A DNA stretch of 64,000 nt. Origin: Flabesymbios commensalis (Eukaryota; Annelida; Polychaeta; Terebellida; Flabelligeridae). Below are positions 1-10,107 of the stretch, one piece after another (position 1 is the first letter of the stretch; the number at the start of each line of letters is the position of its first letter). The position numbers were made by a program, and so were the translations under genes. The notes under the pieces were generated by a model that saw only the letters and a program-made list of their open reading frames with translations, did no database searches and was not told the DNA's origin. The stretch covers positions 19,611,262 to 19,675,261 of the forward strand of contig OZ024907.1 of assembly GCA_964017125.1 (NCBI GenBank). Direction: 5' to 3'.

Positions 1-85
1 GACGTTAATGTCAATGCCTGTGTTGCAGACGGTGGCCCAACATTATGTCACCATTGGCTCACCGCTTTGTTTTGCTGGGAACAGC
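1..85. repeat. PAL-A palindrome, truncated at window edge
   Basis: The centre reads GTTGCAGACGGTGGCCCAAC and the copy ends in TTTTGCTGGGA, the usual PAL-A right end. The left arm is degenerate or lies before the window. Confidence 0.6.
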
Positions 86-429
86 ACTTTCAGTTCATAC
101 GTTCACCTAATTTTGTGTGCCTGAGAAAATGTTTTCCCCAACAATTGAGCTACTTGTCTGGTGACCTCAGGTACAGGACCCATGTCACCTTCTAAGAATC
201 GGCTATCATCAAAACAACTCACTTCACAATACCGTATCTTCTCCTTTGTTCAACTAATTAATCTTTAACTCCGGGAATAAGATTAGTGTTTTACGAAACG
301 CCGCGTTTTCACGAGGATAATTTTGATAAAAGAGTCGTTTATGATATTCTTTATTTTCATTAACCCTTTGCCTTCTAGTGCGCCCAGATATATTTTACTT
401 TTACAAATAATTCTACTTTTACGGTTGAT
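86..429. other. No recognised feature
   Basis: AT-rich sequence with no long frame, hairpin or match to another part of the window. Confidence 0.5.
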
Positions 430-486
430 TTAACCCTTACAACGCTGAAATAATTTTGTATAAATCATGGAGACCAAAGGGTTTTT

Positions 487-1702
487 AGCCCGCCTTTTAA
501 TTTTAATTAAAAAAGGTGGGCTATTGCAATTGAAGTTCGGCGTCGTCGGCGTCGGCGTCGGCGTCGGCGTCAGCGTCGGCGTCGGCGTTAACATTTACTT
601 GTGGGCGCGATAACTTGAGAGGTTTTTCATGTTTCCTTCCCAAATTTGTTTTGCATGTTACTAATGACCACTTCTCGGACAAGTTCAATAATGGCTGAAA
701 AAAAATTCAAAATGGCCGACTTATTGCGATTTTTCACCTTTTACGTCAATAATTTGACCTTGTGGGCGCGATAACTTGAAAAGTTTTTCACATATCCTTT
801 TCAAATTTGTTATGCATGTTACTAATGACCAGTTCTCGGACAAGTTCAATAATGGCCGAAAAAAAAAAAAAAATGGCCGATTTATTGCGATTTTTCACAT
901 TTTACGTCAATTATTTGACCTTGTGGGCGCGATAAGTTGAAAAGTTTTTCACATATCCTCTTCAAATTGGTTATGCATGTTACTAATAAGTAGTTCTTGG
1001 ACAAGTTCAATAATGGCCGAAAAAAAAAAAAAAATGGCCGATTTATTGCGATTTTTCTCATTTTACGTCAATAATTTGACCCTGTGGGCGCGATAACTTG
1101 AAAAGTTTTTCACATATTCTCTTCAAATTTGTTATGTATGTTACTTATAAGTAGTTCTTGGACAAGTTCAATAATGGCTGAAAAAAAAAAAAAAATGGCC
1201 GATTTATTGTGATTTTTCTCATTTTACGTCAATAATTTGACCTTGTGGGCGCGATAACTTGAAAAGTTTTTCACATATCCTCTTCAAATTTGTTATGCAT
1301 GCTACTAATAAGTAGTTCTTGGACAAGTTCAATAATGGCTGAAAAAAAATTCAAAATGGCCGATTTATTGCGATTTTTCTCATTTTACGTCAATAATTTG
1401 ACCTTGTAGGCACGATAACTTCAACATTTTCACAAGTATCCTCTTCAAGTTTGTTATGCATGTTACTAATAAGCAGTTCTTGGACAAGCTCAATAATGGC
1501 CGGTAAAAAAATCAAAATGGTCGACTTATTGCGATTTTTCACATTTATTTTACGTCCATAATTTGACCTTGTGGGCGCGATAACTTGAAAAGCGGCTAGT
1601 TTAACATACCATTTATATCTTGCGTTGTTATTTACGTGATGACATTCGACTTTACTTTCTTTATCATAATTCGGCGGCGGGCTATTATCGAGTGTGCTCT
1701 TG
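487..1702 (+). repeat. H block with six 161-bp tandem units
   Basis: The block opens with a CCCGCCTTTT...AAAAGGTGGGCTATTGC inverted motif, then a GGCGTC run, then six units starting near 599, 760, 921, 1082, 1243 and 1404, with a partial one at 1569. Each unit starts CTTGTGGGCGCGATAACTTG and contains AATGGCCGA and TTACGTCAATAATTTGACC. The block closes with GGCGGGCTATTATCGAGTG. The poly-A stretch inside the units varies in length. No coding potential is seen. Confidence 0.9.
540..590 (+). repeat. GGCGTC hexanucleotide run
   Basis: About eight GGCGTC units with one CAGCGTC variant. The equivalent H copy at 30180 has only one or two units, so the run length is variable. Confidence 0.9.
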
Positions 1703-1892
1703 TTTCATTTTGAAGGCATCATATTATGTCTTAGTTAATTCTTTCTGATTCATTTAAATACCTATGTTATGGGTCTTCTGCCATTAGAAATATGTTTACT
1801 CTTACAGTGCGGGGATCGTCTTTAGTCGTCGAAATCTGACGTCTACAGACGTCAGATTCTGACGACTAAAGTCGATCCCCGCGCTGTAAGGG

Positions 1893-2022
1893 TTAACCCT
1901 TAAAATTCTAAATTAAATAATATATATTTTCACCCATTTGAAGTTGTCTCTCTACCACGACTCACAGCTTCAAGTGCGTGAAAATCACTCCTATTTGTTT
2001 AATTTGAGACTATGGATTATGA
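1893..2022 (+). mobile_element. T-B1 MITE, right end lost
   Basis: Begins at the TTAA that also closes the T-C element to its left. It contains the T-B hairpin at about 1931-1983 (CATTTGAAGTTGTC / CAGCTTCAAGTGCG), then ATTTGTTTAATTTGAGAC, after which similarity stops. Confidence 0.75.
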
Positions 2023-3510
2023 AGGCCGACTATTTAACGTCATATCCTAAATTTCTGACATCAAATGTCGTCCTCCACAGTGAAAGGTTCGACTAGCTCC
2101 AAGAATCTGTCGATCAACAATGTACTTTTATTCCAGGTATTTTCTTCCCTGTTGATCTTGCTCATATCAGTGCTCACACACAAAGTGGAATTCACTGAAA
2201 GTCTGCTAGTAGTATATTCGGGATGTTTACCGTAAAATTGAGAAGAAATGCACCCAAATTAAGTGTGGTCTTAACAAGCGAAGGAGTATCGCAAAGTATT
2301 GACAGAAACACATTATATTGCTTACAGTGTATGCTAATAAAGCCAGCAATTTCTTTCTGGTGGTCAGGAATTTAGTGTTCTCCTGCTAAGAGGATAAATA
2401 ATACTTCACAGCATATATATTTTGCTTTTTATTGATGCGTCGACCTGAGAATCACCTGCTGAATGACTGTGGTATCCCATTTTCCACTATTATGAGGAAT
2501 AAAAAGGAATGTGCAAGTCAGGATTATGTTTATCACCAGCGACTATAGATCGTTTCTCTATCTATTTCTCTTACTTTTTTGGGTCGATACTTCATTGTTG
2601 CAAAGGTATCTTTTTGCACAAATGTCACAAGGCATAGATCGTGGTGACTGTGTTGCATTGAGTATGTGGTATGTGTTTTTGCTCAGTGGAGTACATAATG
2701 GTCAAGATTTAGCCATCCTATTGCTCCAAACTGCATTAAAGTAGATAACAGCAGATATGATCTTTATGACAGCAGTATATGACTTAGGGGCATGTTTCAC
2801 GAAATATATCATCGCATAATCCCCCATATTTACAATGTATTTACTAGAGAAGTTGAAAATAAGTCGTGTTTCTGTGTGAGATAATTCAGGGGTAGAATTA
2901 AACGTTGGGGGCAAGCCAATCCACAGGACTGGCAAGTCAAGTAAACTGCCTTTCCTGAGTAAAAACTGTCATTCCTAGAAATAGCCTTTGTCCTAGGATG
3001 GCCTAGAATTTGCCAGTTCATCGGAATGGCTAGTAAAATTTGTTTGCCTTTCCTGCACATTTTTTGGCAGTACCGGACTGGAGGAATGGCCTTATTTCGA
3101 GCCCTGGATAATTATTGTGTGAAGCGCTCGCATGTCGTAAGCATTATTGCATAATTATATGTTATAGAATTGTTCATTCTTTGGCGTCGCTCTCTGATAT
3201 ATGAATACTGGTCTCCACATCATGGCTGCTAATTGCACCGCCATTCACCAGGTGCCGCTAGTCTCCATTAGGCGTTTGACACGGGCTCTTGATGCAGCGA
3301 TCCCTGAATGGATTCACACTGAATACGATGCTATTATGACCGTCATTATAAGGTTATAAACTTTTTATGTCCTCTCTAAAGCTTAGATCTCCTAGATTTA
3401 TAGATTTCATTGATAATTGTGTTCTTTGTCTTGTGTTTTATGGCGGCTTCATCGTGTCCATTATCCTACAATAAGCCATTATATCCCGAGGACTCTCTGA
3501 AATACAAATA
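2023..3510. other. No recognised feature (1.5 kb)
   Basis: Mostly unique AT-rich sequence. Frames are under 80 codons, overlap on both strands and have no recognisable motif. A loosely repetitive GGACTGGCAAG/GGACTGGAGG segment lies at 2905-3090. Confidence 0.5.
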
Positions 3511-3568
3511 CAAACAACAGTAACTGCTCACTTGAAAAGGAAGCATTTACTTTTGTTTGTCTCTTCAT
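3511..3568. repeat. J hairpin, degenerate
   Basis: CAAACAACAGTAACTGCTCA followed by a degraded reverse copy ending TTTTGTTTGTC. It resembles the better J copies at 17326, 31902 and 34889. Confidence 0.45.
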
Positions 3569-3939
3569 TGCAGTGCCGATGCTGCCATTTTCACCATTGG
3601 AATACCTCTCAGCTGCTATCATAATATCTCCCAAGTTCTGTTATTACAAATTGAATGTTTTTGAGGGTGGTGGAATAATTGTTTATTTTCTTGCTTGCTT
3701 GATAAAATATATTTATAAACAACAAGCAAAAAAACAGCCACAAATCCCGATTGCTATTTTGATCTCATTTCTTTTTTATCTAGACATCTCTAGATACCAT
3801 TTCCTTATTATTTGTGGATGGCAGTAGCCTACACTGTGGGTGGGAACAATACACTACGTGACGTTGTGTCTGCTTAAAACTAAAAACTAGCATGAATGAG
3901 AGGAGGGAGTTCATTTTCCAGGTTGAAATTACAAAAAAT

Positions 3940-4091
3940 AGTATTATTTCTGAAAATAGACTATAGCAAAAATGAGTTATTTGATGAACTGAGCATCTAT
4001 CAGTTCACAAACAATTATCATTTTCAGTGCCATTTTTTGTTCGTAAACACGCTTAGAACCGTATATACAGCCTCAGTATTACAAGGGTTAC
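3940..4091 (+). mobile_element. T-E MITE, hairpin end lost
   Basis: Matches the distal half of T-E: TTATTTGATGAACTGAGCAT, ATTTTCAGTGCCATTTT, then CCGTATATAC and the terminus ACAAGGGTTA. The final TTAA has become TTAC and is shared with the next element. Confidence 0.65.
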
Positions 4092-4318
4092 CGCTATGCA
4101 CGATAAATACGGTCTTTTTTAATCTGTTTTATCAGCCAATTGAATAACTGCTATTGGAAATGAAATGGGTGTTTAAACATCAAGATTTGCAAATGTTTGG
4201 TCCCAAAGTTACCAAATACGAGTAATTTCACCCGCTTTAAGTTGTGGGTCGCGGTAGCGAGACACAACTACAAGTGGGTACAAATTCAAATAAGGTAGCT
4301 TAGAAGACAATGGGTTAA
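4088..4318 (-). mobile_element. T-B1 MITE
   Basis: Near full length in reverse: CACGATAAATACGGTC, then AAACATCAAGATTTGCAAAT, then the hairpin at about 4232-4285 (TTTAAGTTGTGGGTCGCGG / CACAACTACAAGTGGG), ending GGGTTAA. The left TTAA is mutated to TTAC at the junction with T-E. Confidence 0.8.
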
Positions 4319-4418
4319 ATGGCGGTGGATAGAGAAGTGTGTTGGGCTTGAGACATAACACGGCATTCCAGGACAGCGATCATCAGTGACTAATATGACG
4401 CACTAAAAGGATCATAGC

Positions 4419-4489
4419 ACACCAGAGGCGGCGAAAGGGACCCGGGGGGCGGTCACACCAGAGGCGGTGAGAGGGACCCGGGGGGTGGT
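4419..4489 (+). repeat. Two 35-bp GC-rich direct repeats
   Basis: CACACCAGAGGCGG...GGGACCCGGGGGG occurs twice in tandem with a few differences. Confidence 0.85.
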
Positions 4490-4530
4490 CTCACGGGGCA
4501 GGGACCGGGGTGCCTAATATCCCACAACTT

Positions 4531-4640
4531 ACACCAAGCACCAGATGTCATACCAATGTCGGTGCAATGTTGGGCCAGCGTCGAAGACGCTGGAACAACA
4601 TTGCACCGGCATTGGTTTAGGCGTCTCGTGTGTGTGCCTG
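4531..4640. repeat. PAL-A palindrome
   Basis: Core at 4553-4615: CCAATGTCGGTGCAATGTTG pairs with CAACATTGCACCGGCATTGG around GCGTC-GAA-GACGC. The arm block GGTGCAAT is private to this copy but is matched in the other arm. The outer right end GCGTCTCGTGTGTG is recognisable. Confidence 0.9.
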
Positions 4641-4674
4641 GACTGCAAAATCGCCTGTTGGATTCAACAATTCT

Positions 4675-4689
4675 GGGGGGGGGGGGGGG
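4675..4689 (+). repeat. G15 homopolymer
   Basis: Fifteen G in a row, 35 bp after the end of a PAL-A copy. Confidence 0.95.
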
Positions 4690-4854
4690 AAATAAAGAGA
4701 ATGGGGTCGCGGGTCAGCGGTGGAAAGATACTAAAACAAACCTGATGATATCACTTCTGGTCGGAACGTAACCACCCCATAAAACGAATGATTACCACAG
4801 CAGACGAAGGACATGCACAGCAACATCTCCAGGGGCTGATCCAGGTGGTGGTGT

Positions 4855-4868
4855 GGGGGGGGGGGGGG
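4855..4868 (+). repeat. G14 homopolymer
   Basis: Fourteen G preceded by GGTGGTGGTGTG. Confidence 0.95.
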
Positions 4869-5032
4869 TATGTAAAATCTGTACACCAGAATTGAATCTA
4901 AAGCCGGAACGTAAAGGTGTAATCATTTTGGTCATGGGTAAAGTGATTCTTCTCTTATGAATATAAATGTTATTTATATTGATTAAGCCAACATTTGATC
5001 AGTATTCTGTGTCTAAAAGTGGTGAGATATTA

Positions 5033-5160
5033 CGCATCTCACGCTGATCTCACACTGAGCTCACATTTTGATGACAGGACAAGTGGTGTTGAGCTCACAC
5101 GCATCTCACAATGACCTCACACTGAGCTCACACTGAGCTCACACCGTGATGACAGGACAA
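5033..5160 (+). repeat. Imperfect direct repeat, CTCACACTGAG-rich
   Basis: CGCATCTCAC...GATGACAGGACAA occurs at 5033-5082 and 5100-5160. Each copy has internal CACTGAGCTCA units, and the second has one extra unit. Confidence 0.8.
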
Positions 5161-5429
5161 CTAAAATGGTGGCGATATGATGACAGGCATCGTGTGTGAT
5201 CACAGTGAACCCAGGGGAGCTGTCAGCGTTTGAGGAAACTCATCACGGTCAACATAGATCTAGAGTACGGTCACGTACAGTACACAAACCACCTGTTCTC
5301 CAGCTCTCCAGTAATCATCTTCAAAGATCTATCACCATTTTTAGCAATTTAGCTGAAGACTTATTTTCGTCTCCATGACGTCTGTCTATCCACGTTTTCT
5401 GGTAAACATGATTGAATCGTGTGTTTTCA

Positions 5430-5595
5430 GGGAAAAAATTGTTTGAAAATTATTGATTAGCAATTTTCTCTTCAAAGTTGAAACTTGCTAGACATCCTTG
5501 TCATTGTATAATTATTTTTCTAATCAATTACAAATTTGATTAGCACACAGGCAAAATTGCTTAGCATTTTGCTATGCAATACTGAACAAATGTGT
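5430..5595 (+). repeat. P dispersed repeat
   Basis: Contains TGATTAGCAATTTTCTC, CTTGCTAGACATCC and GATTAGCACACAGGCAAAAT, then TTTTGCTATGCAATACTGAA. Related copies are at 28370-28512 (reverse), 46510-46605 and 48315-48430. No terminal repeats were identified, so its class is unknown. Confidence 0.6.
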
Positions 5596-6820
5596 CACCG
5601 GTTTTATTGGATTGTTCTGAAATGTGGCCACCATACAAACCCTCGGGGTGAACTAGAAAATTGGAAATTACTGTTACTGTGTTTTATTTTTGAGCGATTC
5701 CAATGACCGAATGTTTGAACGAAGTTTAGGTTTAATGATGGTTAACAAAAATATTCATGGGTATTTTTAGCCTCTTGAAGCTATCAATCGCTCTAGGAAG
5801 ACACGAGTCGGTGAAAATTGATTGAAAACAAGCTGTCATTTTAAGGGTTAGGCCGTTCCAGGGATGCATCCCTCCTCTTAGTTGTCTTTTATTTGAAGTT
5901 GCCAGCATCAAACTACTGAAAAATATCACTATATTTAGAAACTAAACTCACCCTAATCCATGATTTCTGTTTGATTTGATAGATGTACATGCAAATTTGA
6001 TGAATTTTATTCAATTTTGTAGTTGTTAAAAAGCAGATTGAGAGCGTTTAAAATAGAGTTAATAGTAGCAAGAAAGGTTAATAAATTCTTGATAGTAGTA
6101 ATATGGTCACTAACATTCTATCATAATCAACTGTGCGTCATTCGCTATTCAGACGATATTACGTGTGCTGTGTATATCTATTTTTTAGTGATATAATGAT
6201 TTTGTCTCTATATTTTCACATATGATGTCCATGAAAATTGTTGCGTTCAACTCGCCTTCGCTTTTTTGTGTATGAGAGACCTACATTATCTCGGATCAAA
6301 ATATCACAGTTTTGCATATCTTCTAGACTAAAAACTTTCTTTCAAATCCCCCGTTGATTTATCTTTTCTCGTCGACTTCGTGTTAAATTCATCTTTGTTT
6401 TAGATTTATTATATCTGCCAATATATGTGAAGTGTTTGTATTATTATTATTATTAATTGCAAATCGAGGTGACCTGATTTGCTCAAAACTGGACGAGCTG
6501 AAAACCAATGGTGAAAAGTCAAAACCGTGTATATGTGTTATGCTTAACAGGGTTTTGAATCTTATCCGGCGAAAGTCAACAAAATAGACGTCACCTAAGC
6601 TGAATGGAAACACTAATAAATATCTAATTCCTGGGTGCTTACAGTGTTAGATGTGTTAGATGGCATCATGCGCATGCTGTGACCATTATTCTCTGTGGGA
6701 TATACACCTTCCCTGGTAGCAACTAAATCCCCATGGTGTCATTATGACACCTTAACACCAAACACCATACACTAACCCAACATTGTATTAATGTGCTGTT
6801 TTGGGACAAACAAAATAACC
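5596..6820. other. No recognised feature (1.2 kb)
   Basis: Unique AT-rich DNA. Possibly the scrap CACTAACCCAACATTG at 6769-6785 derives from PAL-A. Confidence 0.5.
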
Positions 6821-6906
6821 TAACCCAATGTTGTTTTAATGTTGGACCAGCGTCGCAGACTGTGGACCAACTTTAGACCAGCACTTGGTCCTGTGTTTCT
6901 TGGGCT
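6821..6906. repeat. PAL-A palindrome
   Basis: TTGTTTTAATGTTGGACCAG, CGTC-GCA-GACTG, then GGACCAACTTTAGACCAG and the right end CTGTGTTTCTTGGG. Arm matching is partly decayed. Confidence 0.8.
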
Positions 6907-6940
6907 GGTCTATGTCCCACGTGTCCTGGTTTCGACTCTC

Positions 6941-6961
6941 GGGGGGGGGGGGGGGGGGGGG
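6941..6961 (+). repeat. G21 homopolymer
   Basis: The longest G run in the window, 35 bp after the end of a PAL-A copy. Confidence 0.95.
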
Positions 6962-7371
6962 CACCATTACTTCCTCCCTCCAAACATTATCCAACACACT
7001 TATATATCTGAGCCGGTTTCACATTGCTGGATATTGAATCCATGTGCATTGACGATGTAGCGGCGACGGCTGTAAGCTCTAAAGGGTCAATCAAACTGAT
7101 GGGGGAATTTCAAGGCCATTTTCTCATGCCATTAGCTGTGCAAGAACGACAAAACGCAGCATTTAACTGCGCACACTTATTTAGGTTTCTGCTGAATTGC
7201 CACTCTATAATGACTTTGCACATCTTACAAGAAATGTGATAACACGTCTGCTCGAAAAGGACTTATCGCGTTTATTTAAATGAAAGTGAAGTGAAACTTC
7301 GTTTGATTCAATCATACAATTTGTTGTTATATGTACCAAATATAACATATATTTGGCGACATGTGGTCACA

Positions 7372-7609
7372 TTAGCCCTTATCCTGCTGATCACGACTAT
7401 TGTCGTTTTTAATCTGTTGTATTAGTAGACTAAATAACTGTTATTGGGAAAGAAATGTGTGTATAAACATCAAGATTTGAAAATATCGGTGCCCAAATTA
7501 AACAAACATGAGTAATTTTCAACCACTTAAAGTTGTGGGTCGCGGTAGCGAGACACAACTTCAAGTGGGTGAAAATTTAAATAAATTACCTTAGCAGGAT
7601 AAGGGTTAA
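7372..7609 (-). mobile_element. T-B1 MITE
   Basis: Termini TTAGCCCTTATCCTGCTGA and TTAGCAGGATAAGGGTTAA form a longer inverted repeat than in most copies. The hairpin (AAAGTTGTGGGTCGCGG / ACACAACTTCAAGTGGG) lies at about 7529-7577. The left TTAA is now TTAG. Confidence 0.85.
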
Positions 7610-7683
7610 CCAGATATGACATTAGGTTTCACTGAATATCCAATTATCAAATTCAACATTTTCTCTCACCTTGAACTGTTAAT

Positions 7684-7834
7684 TGCTGGCATACCATGTA
7701 TATTGTCATATGATTTTAACAAATTAGCAATCTTGTATATGCATGTACATATATCTCTTTCATTTCTATGACAAATAAGTCTGTAATGTAACTTTTCTTT
7801 TCTGTCAATAAAATATCTGTCTGTCTGTCTGCTG
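7684..7834 (+). repeat. Q dispersed repeat with TCTG tail
   Basis: Matches 63140-63330: CATATGATTTTAACAAATTAG, ATGACAAATAAGTC, then GTCAATAAAATATCTGTCTG and a (TCTG)n tail. The AATAAA-like motif before a short simple-repeat tail suggests a LINE 3' end. That is an inference, because no coding part is attached. Confidence 0.6.
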
Positions 7835-8144
7835 CCACAATTTATATATCAAGATGAATTAAGCAGCTGCCCTTGAATATGCAATGTCATCTGTTAAATA
7901 AAAGCTATCAATTAAGAAATGTACATATTACATGTATTTAAAAGTCAAAGCGAAATCAATTAGGGTAGATGGAATTGATCGAATTTCGTTCGTTGTCCTC
8001 GACATAAAGCCAAGATATGAATGATTCTGCCGAATTAATAAACCCATAATGATCACATGATATTGGTCAAGGTTTAATTCAACCCAATTTCCAGCTTCAA
8101 CCGACTTAAAATATTTGTATTTATAAAAACAATCACCTATCGTA

Positions 8145-8302
8145 TATTTAGTTATTTGATTAGCTGAGCATACACCACTCAATTTTTTATTGACATTTAT
8201 TTTGTTTGAAACTTGCCATATTTTTTTTCAATTTCAAATCATCATAAATGTCTTAGTTATTATGGGTCAAGAGCCATTGTAAATGTTTTACTCTTCCAGT
8301 GT
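8145..8302 (-). mobile_element. T-E scrap fused to T-C scrap
   Basis: 8145-8225 resembles the T-E interior (TTATTTGATTAGCTGAGCAT). 8227-8302 matches T-C in reverse (AAATCATCATAAATGTCTTA, then TTATGGGTC and CCATTGTAAATG). Both are decayed and lack ends. Confidence 0.5.
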
Positions 8303-8767
8303 AAATGATTACGCCGAAAGGATTACATTTATGTGTTCACGTCTGATGAAGAGACAGCGTGACCACCCCCATATACTATTTATATAGTTGTACCGCATCT
8401 ACGTTGCTAAATCAATTCTGACGATTTTCAGGTTTTTGACCGTGAGATGCAAACGATTTAGATTTTTTTCAAACCACTATAATGTGTGGTTGTAATTTCT
8501 GAGAGTGGCAAACAATGGTAGCGTGTACGTGTGTTCTCTGTGGTAAGCAGCTGTATCAGGGAGCCTCAAGGCCAGGTGGGCTATTATACAAAAGATTATT
8601 GAGACGTCTTAACGTGCTGCTGAAATAGACTGTGGTGTGTGTGCTGGCTGACACACTGTAATAGTGGCTGTCACGCCATGTAGGACGCTTTACAGGGCAG
8701 CACCAGAACTGAACAGACGGGGGTCCATTGGTGGGCATCCCTGAAAAAAAATATTTAAAGGCAAAAT
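8303..8767. other. No recognised feature
   Basis: Unique sequence with no repeat match or plausible exon. Confidence 0.5.
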
Positions 8768-9168
8768 AATAATATTCTTGTGGTCTTCTGTCTATTGTCA
8801 ATTAATATTCTGGTGGTCTTCTGTCTATGGTCAAATAATATTATTGTGCATGTTCGTCTGTCTATTCGCTGCTAAATTTGAATCTTGTCACATTCCCGAA
8901 GTAGGTCAAGGTCAAGTAAGTAGGTCAAGTAATATTCTTGAGGTCTTCTGCCTATAGTCAAATAATATTATTGTGGTCAAATAGTATTATTGTGGTCTTC
9001 TGTCTATGGACGAATACTATTCTTGTAGTCTACTGTCCATGATCAAATAATACTATTGTTCATGTTCTTCTGTCTATTCGCTGCTAAATTTGAATCTTGT
9101 CACATTCCCGAACTAGGTCCTTGAAGATTGAGTTCAAATGATATTGTCGTGGTCTTCTGACAAATGTT
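8768..9168 (+). repeat. About 33-bp tandem array with 210-bp higher-order copy
   Basis: The basic unit resembles AATAATATTATTGTGGTCTTCTGTCTATGGTCA. A longer non-unit segment (ATTCGCTGCTAAATTTGAATC...CATTCCCGAA) occurs at 8833-8907 and again at 9046-9120, showing duplication at two levels. Confidence 0.85.
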
Positions 9169-9204
9169 TCGAAATGAGTCCACTTCTCTTGGTCCAGGTA
9201 CTTC

Positions 9205-9280
9205 GAATTCATTCATTCATTCATTCATTCATTCATTCATTCATTCATTCATTCATTCATTCATTCATTCATTCTTTCAT
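9205..9280 (+). repeat. (ATTC)n microsatellite
   Basis: About 19 almost perfect ATTC units. Confidence 0.97.
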
Positions 9281-9374
9281 TTGAAGTCAACATGATTTTG
9301 AGATAGTGATAGTCCTAGCACCATCACCGATATCCTCCATACAAAGCTGTCAGTCTAGATCTTAGGCATTTGAT

Positions 9375-9860
9375 TGGTCGAGAAAACACGCCTGAAATCT
9401 AAGGAAGTGACTTTTGAGAATACAGGTCCAGGTATTACTTTTTCGTACATTTACAGCTGTAAGTGAACAAAAAAATGAAGTCCTCTAACCGCCGGTGCCG
9501 CATATATTCGGGTTTTCATTTTTTATTAGCACATTAAGTACCACCTTTCAAACATGTTAAAGATAAAATGTGACACCAATGAGCAATATTTGAAAACAGT
9601 TGACCTCCATGTTGTCAAATCTGAATAATTTTCACTCACTTGAAGTTGTGGTTCGCGTCAGCGAGACACAACTTCAAGTGGGTGAAAATTCTGATTGAAT
9701 AATTTGGCGGTTAAAGGGTTAACTGTTTCCTGAAATCACATCACGTTGACCAATCACACGCCTGTATCTAAGGCAGTGACTTTTGAGAATACAGTTCCAG
9801 GTAGTACTTGTTTGTTCACGTAGAGCTACCAATGTCAGTGAACAGACAAATGTGGGTGTC
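9375..9860 (+). repeat. Local duplication flanking a T-B2 MITE
   Basis: 9375-9475 and 9749-9850 share ACACGCCTG, ATCTAAGG, CAGTGACTTTTGAGAATACA and TCCAGGTA-TACTT. The T-B2 element lies between the copies. Confidence 0.7.
9482..9722 (-). mobile_element. T-B2 MITE
   Basis: Body order: CTAACCGCCGGTGCCGCATA, AAGATAAAATGTGACACCAA, TTGACCTCCATGTTGTCAAA, the T-B hairpin at about 9634-9690, then TTGGCGGTTAAAGGGTTAA. The hairpin is the same as in T-B1 but the rest of the body is unrelated. The left TTAA is degenerate. Confidence 0.85.
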
Positions 9861-9948
9861 AACTGTTTCTTAAAATCATATCTCGTTAATAATTTCCTAA
9901 AGAAAAATCTCATCATTTTTAGGAAATCCTCACTTCGAGTGTAATTTT

Positions 9949-10107
9949 AAAACGTCCTTATCTTTGTGGATTATTACCAATTACCCCCCGAAACTACCTC
10001 ATCTTTATGGATTATTACAAATGACCCCTCAAAACGTCCTTATCTTCATGGATTATTACAAATGAAGTCCTCGAAACGTCCTCATCTTTTTGAATTATTA
10101 CAAATGA
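9949..10107 (+). repeat. 41-bp tandem repeat, four units
   Basis: Unit pattern: AAACGTCCTTATCTT-TGGATTATTACAAATGACCCCTC, diverged between units. One of the open forward frames is only a by-product. Confidence 0.85.

Larger units (their letters stand above)
430..1896 (-). mobile_element. T-C TTAA MITE carrying an H repeat block
   Basis: The ends are TTAACCCTTA (430) and CTGTAAGGGTTAA (to 1896). The body matches T-C in reverse: the segment with CCATGGAGACCAAAGGG-like sequence lies at 470-485 and the hairpin at about 1803-1890. Between them, at 487-1702, sits the H block. A second locus (30073-30777) carries H at the same internal point, so H looks like a resident part of a long T-C form. No transposase is present. 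TTAA ends with CCCTT termini are typical of piggyBac-type elements; the enzyme assignment is inferred. Confidence 0.85.

Noticed and set aside
599-1592. H units as a centromeric satellite
   Set aside because: Only six units, enclosed in a T-C element, and a two-unit version elsewhere; a VNTR inside a transposon fits better.
3690-3740. CTTGCTTGCTTG...CAACAAGCAAAAAAAC inverted stretch as an element
   Set aside because: Short, imperfect and without a second copy or defined ends.
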